From NCBI GenBank assembly GCA_016721185.1, contig JADKIP010000014.1, positions 434,001 to 498,000 of the forward strand: 64,000 nt of DNA, given 5' to 3'. Numbering within the stretch: position 1 is the first letter of the stretch; each line of letters opens with the position of its first letter. The notes beneath the pieces were generated by a model that worked only from the letters and a program-made list of their open reading frames with translations, had not been told where the DNA came from and did not search any database. The position numbers and the translations under genes were made by a program. This document shows positions 9,050-16,789 of the stretch, piece by piece. The DNA comes from Candidatus Dechloromonas phosphorivorans (lineage in GTDB: Bacteria > Pseudomonadota > Gammaproteobacteria > Burkholderiales > Rhodocyclaceae).

Positions 9050-11248
9050 ATGAGCGAAATCATTATTGAAAATCTCAGCCGCCGTCGTTTTTTGCAAGGT
9101 GGCGCCGGCCTGACGCTGGGCTTTTGTCTGCCGGTGATGGCTGCCGCAGCGGCCGGCAAGTCTGGCGTTACCGTGGCTCCTTCAGCCAGCTTTGAGCCGA
9201 ACGCTTTTTTGCGCATCGGCGCCGACAACAGCGTCACCGTCATGTCCAAGCACCTTGAAATGGGACAGGGCACCTATACCGGTCTGGCGACGATTCTGGC
9301 CGACGAGCTGGATGCCGACTGGGCGCATGTTCGCGTCGAAGGCGCGGCAGCCGATGCCAAGCGCTACAACAATACGTTCTGGGGCCCGACGCAGGGTACT
9401 GGCGGCAGCACGGCGATGGCCAATTCCTGGGATCAGATGCGGAAGGCCGGCGCGGCCGGGCGGGCCATGCTGGTTTCCGCCGCCGCCAAGCGCTGGAAAG
9501 TCAGCGAGGCCGACATTGTCGTGCGCGACAGCGTGGTCAGCCATGCCGCCAGCGGTCGCAAGGCCAGCTTCGGTGAGTTGGCGCTCGATGCCGCCAACGA
9601 AACCGTGCCGGCGGAAGTGAAACTGAAAGATCCGAAGGATTTTCGTCTGATCGGCAAGCAGGCCAAGCGCAAGGACAGCGCGGCCAAGACCAACGGCACG
9701 GCACAATTCACTCAGGACGTTTTCCTGTCCGGTATGCTGGTTGCCGTGGTCGCGCATCCGCCGCTGTTCGGCGCCACGGTGAAGTCTTTCGACGCGACCA
9801 AGGCCAAGGCGATCAAGGGCGTCGTCGATGTCGTGCAGATTCCGCAGGGCGTCGCCGTGCTGGCGACGGATACCTGGAGCGCCAAGAAGGGCCGCGATGC
9901 CTTGGCGGTGACTTGGGACGAAAGCAAGGCTTTCAAACTGGGCAGCGATGAAATTCTCGCCCGTTACAAGGAAATGGCCAGGAAGCCCGGCCTGATTGCC
10001 AAGCAGACCGGCGATGCCGATAAAGCCTTTGCCGGCGCAGCCAAAGTGGTCAGCGCCGCCTTCGACTTCCCTTACCTCGCCCATGCGGCAATGGAGCCGA
10101 TGAACTGCGTCGTCCACCTCAAGGCCGATGGCTGCGAACTGTGGAATGGCGAGCAGTTCCAGACCGTCGATCAGGGCCGGGTGGCGGCGCTGTTCAACCT
10201 CAAGCCGGAGCAGGTCAAGATCAACATGCTCTACGCCGGCGGCAGTTTCGGGCGCCGGGCCTCGACACAATCCGATTACGTCATGGAGGCGGCGCACATC
10301 GTCAAGGCGATCAACGGCAAGGCGCCGGTCAAGCTGGTCTGGCTGCGTGAGGACGACATGCGCGCTGGCTACTATCGGCCGCTTTTCCACCATGCGCTGG
10401 AAGCGGCGCTGGATGGCGACGGCAAGCTGGTCGGCTGGCGTCATCGGCTGGTCGGGCAGTCGATCATGGCGGGATCGCCTTTCGAGTCGATGATGATCAA
10501 GGACGGCGTCGATCATGTTTCGGTTGAAGGTGCGTCGAATCTGCCTTACGCCATTCCGAATTTGACGGTTGATCTGCATACGCCAACCGATATCCCCGTG
10601 CCGGTACTCTGGTGGCGTTCGGTCGGTTCCTCGCACACGGCTTACTCGACCGAGGTTTTCCTCGATCAAGTGGCGGCAGCGATGGGCAAGGATCCGGTGG
10701 CCCTGCGTCTTGAATTGCTCGGCGCGCATCCGCGCCATGCCGGCGTGCTCAAGCTGGCAGCCGAGAAAGCGAACTGGGGAACGCCGCTCAAGGCCGCCGC
10801 TGGTGAGCGTCGTGGCCGCGGTGTCGCGGTGCATGAATCCTTTAATTCATTCGTCGCGCAGGTGGCCGAAGTAACGATCAAAAAAGACGGTTCAATCAAG
10901 GTTGACCGCATCATTTGCGCGGTGGATTGCGGCACGGCGATCAACCCGGACAACATCCGTTCGCAGGTTGAAGGCGCGGTTGGCTTCGCGCTTTCTGCAG
11001 CACTGAGCGGTGAAATAACCCTGAATGAAGGCCGCGTGGTGCAAGGGAATTTCGATGGCTATCCGCTGCTGCGCATCGGTGACATGCCGGCGGTCGAGGT
11101 CCATATCGTGCCGTCGACCAGTGCCCCAACCGGCATTGGTGAACCGGGCGTGCCGCCGCTCGCCCCGGCGGTCGCCAATGCGATCGCTGCGGCTACCGGC
11201 AAGTTCCTGCACCGCATGCCTTTCAACACGGCTGAACTGGTCGCCTGA
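9050..11248 (+). CDS. Tat-exported molybdopterin-binding aldehyde/N-heterocycle oxidoreductase, large subunit
   Basis: A 732-residue catalytic subunit of the xanthine oxidase superfamily, closest in layout to isoquinoline 1-oxidoreductase beta and periplasmic aldehyde oxidases. The N-terminus has a twin-arginine signal (NLSRRRFLQGG then a hydrophobic stretch), so the mature enzyme is probably periplasmic. Moco-binding segments are visible: EMGQGTYTGLATILADELD near residue 68, GGSFGRRA, and the C-terminal GIGEPGVPPLAPA whose Glu is the catalytic base of the family. There is no FAD domain, so electrons probably go to a cytochrome c or a membrane acceptor. ATG 9050 follows GAGGAG. The gene is followed at once by xdhC. 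The substrate cannot be read from sequence. Confidence 0.92.
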   Translation: MSEIIIENLSRRRFLQGGAGLTLGFCLPVMAAAAAGKSGVTVAPSASFEPNAFLRIGADNSVTVMSKHLEMGQGTYTGLATILADELDADWAHVRVEGAAADAKRYNNTFWGPTQGTGGSTAMANSWDQMRKAGAAGRAMLVSAAAKRWKVSEADIVVRDSVVSHAASGRKASFGELALDAANETVPAEVKLKDPKDFRLIGKQAKRKDSAAKTNGTAQFTQDVFLSGMLVAVVAHPPLFGATVKSFDATKAKAIKGVVDVVQIPQGVAVLATDTWSAKKGRDALAVTWDESKAFKLGSDEILARYKEMARKPGLIAKQTGDADKAFAGAAKVVSAAFDFPYLAHAAMEPMNCVVHLKADGCELWNGEQFQTVDQGRVAALFNLKPEQVKINMLYAGGSFGRRASTQSDYVMEAAHIVKAINGKAPVKLVWLREDDMRAGYYRPLFHHALEAALDGDGKLVGWRHRLVGQSIMAGSPFESMMIKDGVDHVSVEGASNLPYAIPNLTVDLHTPTDIPVPVLWWRSVGSSHTAYSTEVFLDQVAAAMGKDPVALRLELLGAHPRHAGVLKLAAEKANWGTPLKAAAGERRGRGVAVHESFNSFVAQVAEVTIKKDGSIKVDRIICAVDCGTAINPDNIRSQVEGAVGFALSAALSGEITLNEGRVVQGNFDGYPLLRIGDMPAVEVHIVPSTSAPTGIGEPGVPPLAPAVANAIAAATGKFLHRMPFNTAELVA

Positions 11249-11249
11249 G

Positions 11250-12248
11250 ATGGATAGCCAGGACACTCAAGTCCTTGCTGCCGCCCGGCGCTGGGCAGCA
11301 GCGGGACACCGCTTCACGCTGGTCACCGTGGCCCGGACCTGGGGTTCCGCCCCGCGGCCGCCGGGGGCGTGGATGGTGCTGCGCGATGATGGACAGGTGC
11401 AGGGTTCGGTTTCCGGCGGTTGTATTGAAACCGATTTGATCGACCGACTGCTGGCAGGGGATTTCGCGGCGACCGTGCCGTTCATCCTGAGTTACGGCGT
11501 GACGCAGGAGGAAGCTCGGCGTTATGGTTTGCCTTGTGGCGGCACGATGGAACTGGTCATCGAGCCAGCGCCGGACCTGGCTTCCTTGCAAACGCTGGCT
11601 GAGCGGATTGCGGCCGGCGAACTGGTGCGGCGCAGCGTTGTGATCGGCCAGCCGGGCGCTTCGATTGGCCCCGGTTCGGCCGGCGATGCGCTGGCGTGGG
11701 ATGGCCGGACTTTGACCACCTTGCACGGCCCGGCGTGGCGTTTGCTGATTGTCGGGGCCGGGCAGATTTCGACCTATCTGGCGCAGATGGCGCAGGCGCT
11801 GGATTATCAGGTTTATATCTGTGACCCGCGCAGCGAATACGCCGCCGAATGGAATGTGCCGGGGACAACGCTGGTGCCAGGCATGCCGGACGATGCGGTG
11901 ATCGAGCTGGGCCTGGACCCGCACAGCGCGGTGGTGGCGCTGACCCACGACCCCAAGCTGGACGACATGGTGCTGCTGGAGGCGCTGAAATCACCGGCCT
12001 TCTACGTCGGCGCGCTCGGTTCGCGGATCAACAACGAGCGGCGGCGCGAGCGGTTGTTGCAGTATTTCGATCTCTCGCAGGCCGAGGTGGATCGTCTGCA
12101 TGGCCCGGTCGGTTTGCCGATTGGCAGCCGAACGCCGCCGGAAATTGCTGTCTCGATTCTGGCCGAAATGACGGCGGTGAAAAATGGCGTGCGGACGAAG
12201 GCAGGTTTGCGGCCGATGAAGGCGACCGCCGGTTGCGGGGTAGGCTGA
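11250..12248 (+). CDS. XdhC/CoxI-family Moco maturation factor
   Basis: A 332-residue chaperone that helps mature and insert the molybdenum cofactor into xanthine-dehydrogenase-family enzymes. The N-terminal XdhC_CoxI domain has GSAPRPPGAWMVLRDDG and GSVSGGCIETDLI with the conserved Cys. The C-terminal Rossmann domain starts with LLIVGAGQISTYLAQMA near residue 166 and ends with the family block GALGSRINNERRRERL and GLPIGSRTPPEIAVSILAEM. The start lies one base after the stop of the large-subunit gene, which shows translational coupling and a dedicated role for that enzyme. Confidence 0.92.
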   Translation: MDSQDTQVLAAARRWAAAGHRFTLVTVARTWGSAPRPPGAWMVLRDDGQVQGSVSGGCIETDLIDRLLAGDFAATVPFILSYGVTQEEARRYGLPCGGTMELVIEPAPDLASLQTLAERIAAGELVRRSVVIGQPGASIGPGSAGDALAWDGRTLTTLHGPAWRLLIVGAGQISTYLAQMAQALDYQVYICDPRSEYAAEWNVPGTTLVPGMPDDAVIELGLDPHSAVVALTHDPKLDDMVLLEALKSPAFYVGALGSRINNERRRERLLQYFDLSQAEVDRLHGPVGLPIGSRTPPEIAVSILAEMTAVKNGVRTKAGLRPMKATAGCGVG

Positions 12249-12251
12249 AAC

Positions 12252-12827
12252 GTGCCGGGCGAGATTGTCGGCATTCTGCTGGCGGCTGGCCGGGGTACGC
12301 GCTTCGGCAGCGACAAGCGGCTACATCCATTGGGCGATGGCACGCCGATGGCGGTAGCGGCGGCGCGTAATCTGCGGCCGGCCTGTGATCGGCTGATTGC
12401 CGTTCTGCGGCCGGGCAGCGAAACCCTTGCCGGCTTGCTCGCCGCCGAGGGCTGTGAAACGGTGGTTTGCGCCGAGGCCGATTCAGGCATGGGCCACACC
12501 TTGGCGGCCGGTGTTCGCGCCTCGCCCGAGGCCTTGGGCTGGGTGGTGGCGCTGGCTGACATGCCGTTCGTTGCGCCGGCCAGCCATCAAGCAGTGGCCG
12601 CCAGTTTGCGTACGGGGGCCAGCCTTGCCGCCTGTGCATTTGAGGGGCGGCGGGGGCATCCGGTTGGCTTTGCCGGTACGTGGTTTGAGCAGTTGGCGAG
12701 TTTGACCGGCGATCAGGGGGGGAAGCCGATTCTGCAGGCGCATCGGCAAGGGTTGGTACTTTGCCCGGTGGATGATCCTGGGGTGCTGCGGGATATTGAT
12801 CGGGTTGAGGATGTGATTGTTGGTTGA
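12252..12827 (+). CDS. mocA: Molybdenum cofactor cytidylyltransferase
   Basis: A 191-residue nucleotidyltransferase that converts Mo-molybdopterin to the MCD form used by bacterial xanthine-dehydrogenase-type hydroxylases. The N-terminal nucleotide-binding motif LLAAGRGTRFGSDKRL is clear, as are a LADMPF metal-binding motif near residue 100 and GRRGHPVGF near residue 130. The start is GTG 12252, three bases after the stop of xdhC, so it is the last gene of the hydroxylase operon. The related MobA (GTP) enzyme is less likely because of the partners. Downstream there is no gene for almost 1 kb. Confidence 0.9.
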   Translation: MPGEIVGILLAAGRGTRFGSDKRLHPLGDGTPMAVAAARNLRPACDRLIAVLRPGSETLAGLLAAEGCETVVCAEADSGMGHTLAAGVRASPEALGWVVALADMPFVAPASHQAVAASLRTGASLAACAFEGRRGHPVGFAGTWFEQLASLTGDQGGKPILQAHRQGLVLCPVDDPGVLRDIDRVEDVIVG

Positions 12828-12980
12828 GGGGAATGGGTTTTATGGGGCGGGGGAGGGTAGTTGGCTGTTTGGATTCGGTTCGGTTGCTGACTGAGCGGTT
12901 TTGCGCCAAGCCCGTACCTGCCTGCCAAAAGCGGGCGCTTTCCCTTTATCGAGCTTGGGTTTCCGCCTTGCTGGCGGGCG

Positions 12981-13010
12981 TACTTTTTCTTGCTTCGCCA
13001 AGAAAAAGTA
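12981..13010. repeat. Stem-loop at outer end of left repeat arm
   Basis: TACTTTTTCTTG and CAAGAAAAAGTA form a perfect 12-bp stem around CTTCGC. The right arm has an equivalent stem-loop at about 13612-13639. The T/A-rich stem could act as a bidirectional terminator downstream of mocA. Confidence 0.6.
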
Positions 13011-13078
13011 GCCAAAAAGAAGGCGACCCCAGGTTACGCGGTTGGCTACGCCAACTCCCCTGCGCTACTCGAAGGTCC

Positions 13079-13132
13079 GGGCGACTCGCTAAACTCGCCT
13101 GCGGCTCAGACAACGCGAGTCGAAGGCCCCCG
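13079..13132. repeat. 54-bp perfect inverted repeat, left copy
   Basis: This 54-bp block, starting GGGCGACTCGC and ending AAGGCCCCCG, is the exact reverse complement of 13491-13544. Similarity outside the block is partial, for example GCGCTACTCG just upstream and a shared GGCGACCCC farther out. Confidence 0.85.
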
Positions 13133-13284
13133 GCCCTTCTCCGTTGCTCGGCGCTCCACATGGGGACCCGAAAGGCGGGATGGTTCAAGCAGCGCTGAAA
13201 TTATCAGGCGGCTGCGGTCGACCGGGAAAACGGCAAAAAATGAAGGTGGCGCGGCGCGATGCATCCCACCTCCACCCAATCCCC

Positions 13285-13345
13285 GTCACTCCCGCGCAGG
13301 CGGGAGTCCAGGCAGTGCATGGATTCCCGCCTGCGCGGGAATGAC
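13285..13345. repeat. Nested REP-like palindromic pair (CCCGCGCAGGCGGGA)
   Basis: Two 26-bp units face each other around a 9-bp spacer. The left is GTCACTCCCGCGCAGGCGGG followed by AGTCCA. The right is TGGATTCCCGCCTGCGCGGG followed by AATGAC. They pair with two mismatches and each is itself palindromic. This word is a widespread intergenic repeat of proteobacteria. Confidence 0.75.
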
Positions 13346-13490
13346 CGCGCCATCGCTCAACGAGCCGCACTTATCCAGCAACCCAAACCAATCAATCAAC
13401 CCCAAGTCACCAAAACGTATGACGGCACAACTGTTTGACCACGGACGCCCTACCGGGCCCCTTGAAAGGTGCTGAGCAACGCAGGGGAGT

Positions 13491-13544
13491 CGGGGGCCTT
13501 CGACTCGCGTTGTCTGAGCCGCAGGCGAGTTTAGCGAGTCGCCC
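13491..13544. repeat. 54-bp perfect inverted repeat, right copy
   Basis: Exact reverse complement of 13079-13132. It continues outward through an imperfect arm to the stem-loop ACTTTCTTTT and AAAAGAAAGT at 13612-13639. Confidence 0.85.
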
Positions 13545-13810
13545 GGCTCACCGAGTAGCGCAAGGAACCGGCGCAGCCGGCACCGACCCTGGGGTCGCCT
13601 TTTCTTTGCTTACTTTCTTTTGGCGAAGCAAAAGAAAGTGAGACGCCCCGCAGGGCGGAACACCCAGCTCATTCAGCGCTCCGCACTCCACAGCACAGCC
13701 AACCCGCTACCCCAATCCGCCGCAGTCAATCAGTACAATTCTCCCGTCGACCATGGAGCCAGCCGTCGTATTAATGCCCCCAACAAAACGCCAGCCCAGC
13801 CACCCAGCAA

Positions 13811-14236
13811 TCACCTAGCCTGCAAACGATTCAAATAATCAACCAACGCCAGAATCCGTCCACGGATAAAGGCATCTGAGTCATAGATCACATCCGAGTA
13901 ATAGTGCTCACCCGCCCTGATCTGGTAATCCCGACCCCAGATCGGCATCTCGCGGGTGCCGTGAGACTTCACCTGCTGGCGCCCGTCAATCGCGCCATAA
14001 ACGCGTTCCAGCGGGAAAACGCCACCATTGGCTTTGGTCAATTGAGTCAGATCGGGCGGTGTGGTCTTGAGGAAATCGACGTAGATCCCACCCTTGCCAT
14101 CGGCGCCATGGCAGGCAACGCAATTGTTGTCGTATTCCCGCTTTCCGATATCCTCCTTATCCGCAGACCAGCTTGCTGACGCCACGCCGGCCAGAACAAT
14201 GGCCGCAAATATCTTCCTTGCGTTTACTTTTTTCAT
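13811..14236 (-). CDS. Periplasmic c-type cytochrome, class I-like
   Basis: A 141-residue monohaem cytochrome. The signal peptide MKKVNARKIFAAIVLAGVAS with cleavage after SWSA precedes the haem motif CVACH near residue 39. The likely axial Met lies in REMPIWGRDYQ near residue 97, the order expected for a class I cytochrome c. The pattern NNCVACHGADGKGG resembles small cbb3-oxidase-type and soluble electron-shuttle cytochromes. It stands alone on its strand, with the repeat region behind its stop. It could accept electrons from the periplasmic hydroxylase 1.5 kb away, but that is only a proximity argument. Confidence 0.88.
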   Translation of the reverse strand: MKKVNARKIFAAIVLAGVASASWSADKEDIGKREYDNNCVACHGADGKGGIYVDFLKTTPPDLTQLTKANGGVFPLERVYGAIDGRQQVKSHGTREMPIWGRDYQIRAGEHYYSDVIYDSDAFIRGRILALVDYLNRLQAR

Positions 14237-14393
14237 GTCAGCCCCCTGCGTGATGAAGTCAGAATTATTCTTGCCGCGTGGCGCAAGCCTAATTTCCTGA
14301 CGGGGCGTATGAATACCGTTCAGGCGGTATTTTGATTACCCGAAAGTGACTAGCCGACGCTGCCATCGTCAGCCGGGGGGCACGGAAGGCGGA

Positions 14394-14813
14394 TTATTTC
14401 TCCGGCACCTCAATAAAATGAGCGCGCAGCCAGTCCCGATCCAGTTCCCAGCGCACTTCCTTGATGCCGGGTTGGGCTTTGACGATGGCGCTGGCTTCAG
14501 ACTGAACTTCGCCGAGCAGTTTTTCGGTGGCAATGAAGGCGGGGTCGTTGGGGTTTTTGGTATTCACGTCGGGGTAAAGCACGGCCAGCGCCTTGAAGGC
14601 GGGCACGTCAAAACTGCGTGGCGTGCTGACGTAGGCGGTGCCATCCTTAACTTTGATCACCCAGAACTTGTACGGATAAGCCTTCAGCTTCGCGCTGCCC
14701 TGGCTTTCGATGGCGCTGGTCAGATTACGCGCTGCCGAGTCCGGGGCGCGGATGTACCAGTCGAGGCCGACCAGGAAAACCAGCAGGGGGATGATCCAGT
14801 ATCGTTTTTTCAT
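14394..14813 (-). CDS. DUF2939-like membrane-anchored protein of unknown function
   Basis: A 139-residue protein with one N-terminal hydrophobic segment (YWIIPLLVFLVGLDWYIRAP) and a periplasmic remainder. It resembles the DUF2939 group by its short length, its N-terminal anchor and the segment SAARNLTSAIESQGSAKLKA. No catalytic motif is visible. It lies 58 bases downstream of the ATPase gene of the export operon on the same strand and may be its last gene. Role unknown. Confidence 0.65.
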   Translation of the reverse strand: MKKRYWIIPLLVFLVGLDWYIRAPDSAARNLTSAIESQGSAKLKAYPYKFWVIKVKDGTAYVSTPRSFDVPAFKALAVLYPDVNTKNPNDPAFIATEKLLGEVQSEASAIVKAQPGIKEVRWELDRDWLRAHFIEVPEK

Positions 14814-14871
14814 GGCTCGCTTTCTGTTTCAAGGTTTGATGGTGAATCTGGCAATCTGCTATCGGGCCGCT

Positions 14872-15594
14872 TCAAAGTGCTCTCCCTTCACCCGCTTCCT
14901 CATAAGTCCGCCCGTCCCGGATGTGATAAGTCCGCTTGAAGGTCGGGATGATTTTTTCATCGTGGGTGACGACAATAATCGCCGTCTGATATTGCTGCGC
15001 CATCTCGTTGAGGATGCGGATGACGCTCAAGGCGCGTTCGCTATCGAGCGGGGCGGTCGGTTCGTCGGCGAGGATGACCGGCGGCTGGTTGGCCAGGGCG
15101 CGGGCGATGGCGACGCGCTGCTGTTCGCCGCCCGACAATTCCGAAGGCTGGGCCTTGGCCCGGTGCGCCACATCCAGCGCCGTCAGCAGTTCAAGCGCCC
15201 GGCGGCGGGAGGCGGCGTTGGGCTGGCCGGCCAGCATCGGGAGCAGGGCGACATTGTCGGTGACGTCGAGGAAGGGAATCAGGTAGGGCGCCTGGAAGAC
15301 AAAGCCGATCTTGTCCCGGCGCAGCGCCTTGAGGTCGGAGATTTTCCAGCCGCCATCGAAGATCACCTCTTCGCCCAGCGTCATCCGTCCCGCGGTTGGC
15401 TCGATGATGGCGCCCAGACATTTGAGCAGGGTGCTTTTCCCCGAGCCGGAAGGGCCGATCAGCCCGACCACCTCGCCCGGCGCAACCGTCATATTGACGT
15501 CTTTTAAGGCGTCGACCGCAGCATTGCCGCTGCCGTAGCGTTTGCTCAGACCTTCGATCGTGATGCCGAATGTTTGCTGCATTTTCTGTTGCAT
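14872..15594 (-). CDS. ABC exporter ATP-binding protein (DevA/LolD/MacB-like)
   Basis: A 240-residue nucleotide-binding subunit. Walker A is GPSGSGKST near residue 40, the signature is LSGGEQQRVAIARAL, and Walker B is VILADEPTAPLDS. Together with the FtsX-like permease and the HlyD-type adaptor it forms a DevBCA/MacAB-like exporter. ATG 15594 starts one base after the permease stop and is preferred to an upstream TTG that would overlap it; a second ATG 12 bases farther in is possible. One copy of the 13-base word GTYGACCGCAGCA lies antisense at 15511-15523. Confidence 0.9.
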   Translation of the reverse strand: MQQKMQQTFGITIEGLSKRYGSGNAAVDALKDVNMTVAPGEVVGLIGPSGSGKSTLLKCLGAIIEPTAGRMTLGEEVIFDGGWKISDLKALRRDKIGFVFQAPYLIPFLDVTDNVALLPMLAGQPNAASRRRALELLTALDVAHRAKAQPSELSGGEQQRVAIARALANQPPVILADEPTAPLDSERALSVIRILNEMAQQYQTAIIVVTHDEKIIPTFKRTYHIRDGRTYEEAGEGRAL

Positions 15595-15595
15595 C

Positions 15596-16789
15596 TCAGC
15601 CCCCGATCGCGGTTGCAGGATCAACCCGCAGCGCGGCGCGAATGGCGAGGGTGCTGGCCAGCGCGCAGATGATCATGACTGCGATGAATCCGCTTATGGC
15701 GTCGCCGGATTCGAGCAGCACGTATTTCGGGAAGGCCGGTGCCCAGAAGGTAGCAGCGACTTTGCCGATTATGAAACCGATCAGCCCCAAGCCCAGCGCC
15801 TGTTGCAGGATCATCCCGGCGATGGTGCTGCTGCGCGTGCCGATCAGCTTGAGTACGGCGATTTCGCGAATCTTGCCGAGCGTCATGGTGTAGATGATGA
15901 AGGCGACGATGGCGGCGCTGACGATGGCGAGAATGACCAGGAACATGGCGATCTGCTTGGCCGAAGTGGCGATCAGCTTGGCGATCAGGATTTCCTCCAT
16001 CTGCACCCGCGTGTAAGCCTGCAAGTGCTTCCAGCGGCGGATCGGCGCCGCCACTTCTTCCGGCGATTGGCCGGCCTGAACGCGGACCAGCACGGTATTG
16101 ACGTTGCGGTTGCTCGCCTGCGAGGCCTGAATCGCCTCCAGCAAGCCGGGGACGCCGGGGCGGTTGAGGCTGGGGTTGGTCGCTGTGCGGGCCCGTTCAT
16201 TGAGAATGGCGTCGTTGTCTTTCAGGAACTGCGCTTCCTGCGCATCCTTCAAGGGAATGAAAACCATCGGGTCGCCGCCGGAGGAAACCATGCGCCGGGT
16301 CAGCCCGACCACGGTGTAATCGTGGCGGCGAATCCTGATCTGCTCGCCGAGTTGAAAGCCGGTTTTAACATCGGCCACCGCTTCGTAATGGCTGCGCGTG
16401 ATCTGCCGGCCCGCCGTCAGATAACCCGGTTCGCCCGGCTGCCCCGGCTCGAAGCCGACGACCATGGCCCGGACATCGGTGTCGCCGCGGCGCACCTGCA
16501 TGGTCAGGTAAGTGACATTGGCCGCCTGCGCCACGCCGGGCAGGCCGAGAATGCTGCGGTAAACGTCGTCATGCAGGCTGGAGGATTCGGCATAGGGGCC
16601 GAGGGTGTCTTTTTGCACGATCCACAGATCGGCGCCGCTGTTGTTGAGCAGCACTTTGGCATCATCGACCATGCCGCGATAAACCCCGGCCATGGTCAGC
16701 GTGACGCCGATCAGCAAGCCCAGGCCAAGGCCGGTAAAGGCAAATTTGCCCCAGGAATGCAGGATGTCCCGCCCGGCCAGATTGATCAT
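15596..16789 (-). CDS. ABC exporter permease, FtsX/MacB-like (DevC type)
   Basis: A 397-residue inner-membrane permease with the four-helix topology of the FtsX/MacB family. One helix lies near residues 18-38 (FTGLGLGLLIGVTLTMAG) and is followed by a large periplasmic domain. Three C-terminal helices follow, around IAMFLVILAIVSAAIVAFII, GLGLIGFIIGKVAA and FIAVMIICALASTLAI. The last residues, RVDPATAIGG, match the family's conserved end (DPxxAL). The start overlaps the stop of the adaptor gene by 4 bases. The substrate is unknown; DevC-like systems move glycolipids, MacB-like systems peptides or drugs. Confidence 0.89.
   Translation of the reverse strand: MINLAGRDILHSWGKFAFTGLGLGLLIGVTLTMAGVYRGMVDDAKVLLNNSGADLWIVQKDTLGPYAESSSLHDDVYRSILGLPGVAQAANVTYLTMQVRRGDTDVRAMVVGFEPGQPGEPGYLTAGRQITRSHYEAVADVKTGFQLGEQIRIRRHDYTVVGLTRRMVSSGGDPMVFIPLKDAQEAQFLKDNDAILNERARTATNPSLNRPGVPGLLEAIQASQASNRNVNTVLVRVQAGQSPEEVAAPIRRWKHLQAYTRVQMEEILIAKLIATSAKQIAMFLVILAIVSAAIVAFIIYTMTLGKIREIAVLKLIGTRSSTIAGMILQQALGLGLIGFIIGKVAATFWAPAFPKYVLLESGDAISGFIAVMIICALASTLAIRAALRVDPATAIGG

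Larger units (their letters stand above)
12828..13810. other. Gene-free repeat region between mocA and cytochrome c
   Basis: About 980 bp with no supportable gene. ORFs of 60-160 codons cross it, but they read through palindromes and show arginine- and proline-rich nonsense. It holds two long arms in inverted orientation (about 12981-13160 and 13465-13640), each ending in its own A/T-rich stem-loop, with a smaller palindromic pair (13285-13345) between the arms. Such elements are common intergenic repeats in beta- and gammaproteobacteria. Both flanking genes read towards it, so the hairpins could end transcription from either side. Confidence 0.7.

Noticed and set aside
9182..10834. A 550-codon open frame on the minus strand.
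   Set aside because: It lies wholly antisense to the Moco subunit gene, is rich in Arg, His and Gly from GC-rich third positions and matches nothing. It is a shadow of high-GC coding sequence.
12824..13475. ORFs of 100-160 codons inside the repeat region.
   Set aside because: They read through palindromic arms, with composition set by the repeats and no plausible ribosome sites.
12981..13640. A CRISPR array or attachment site in the repeat region.
   Set aside because: The repeats are inverted, few and long, without regularly spaced direct repeats, cas genes or an integrase. No CRISPR array was seen anywhere in the window.
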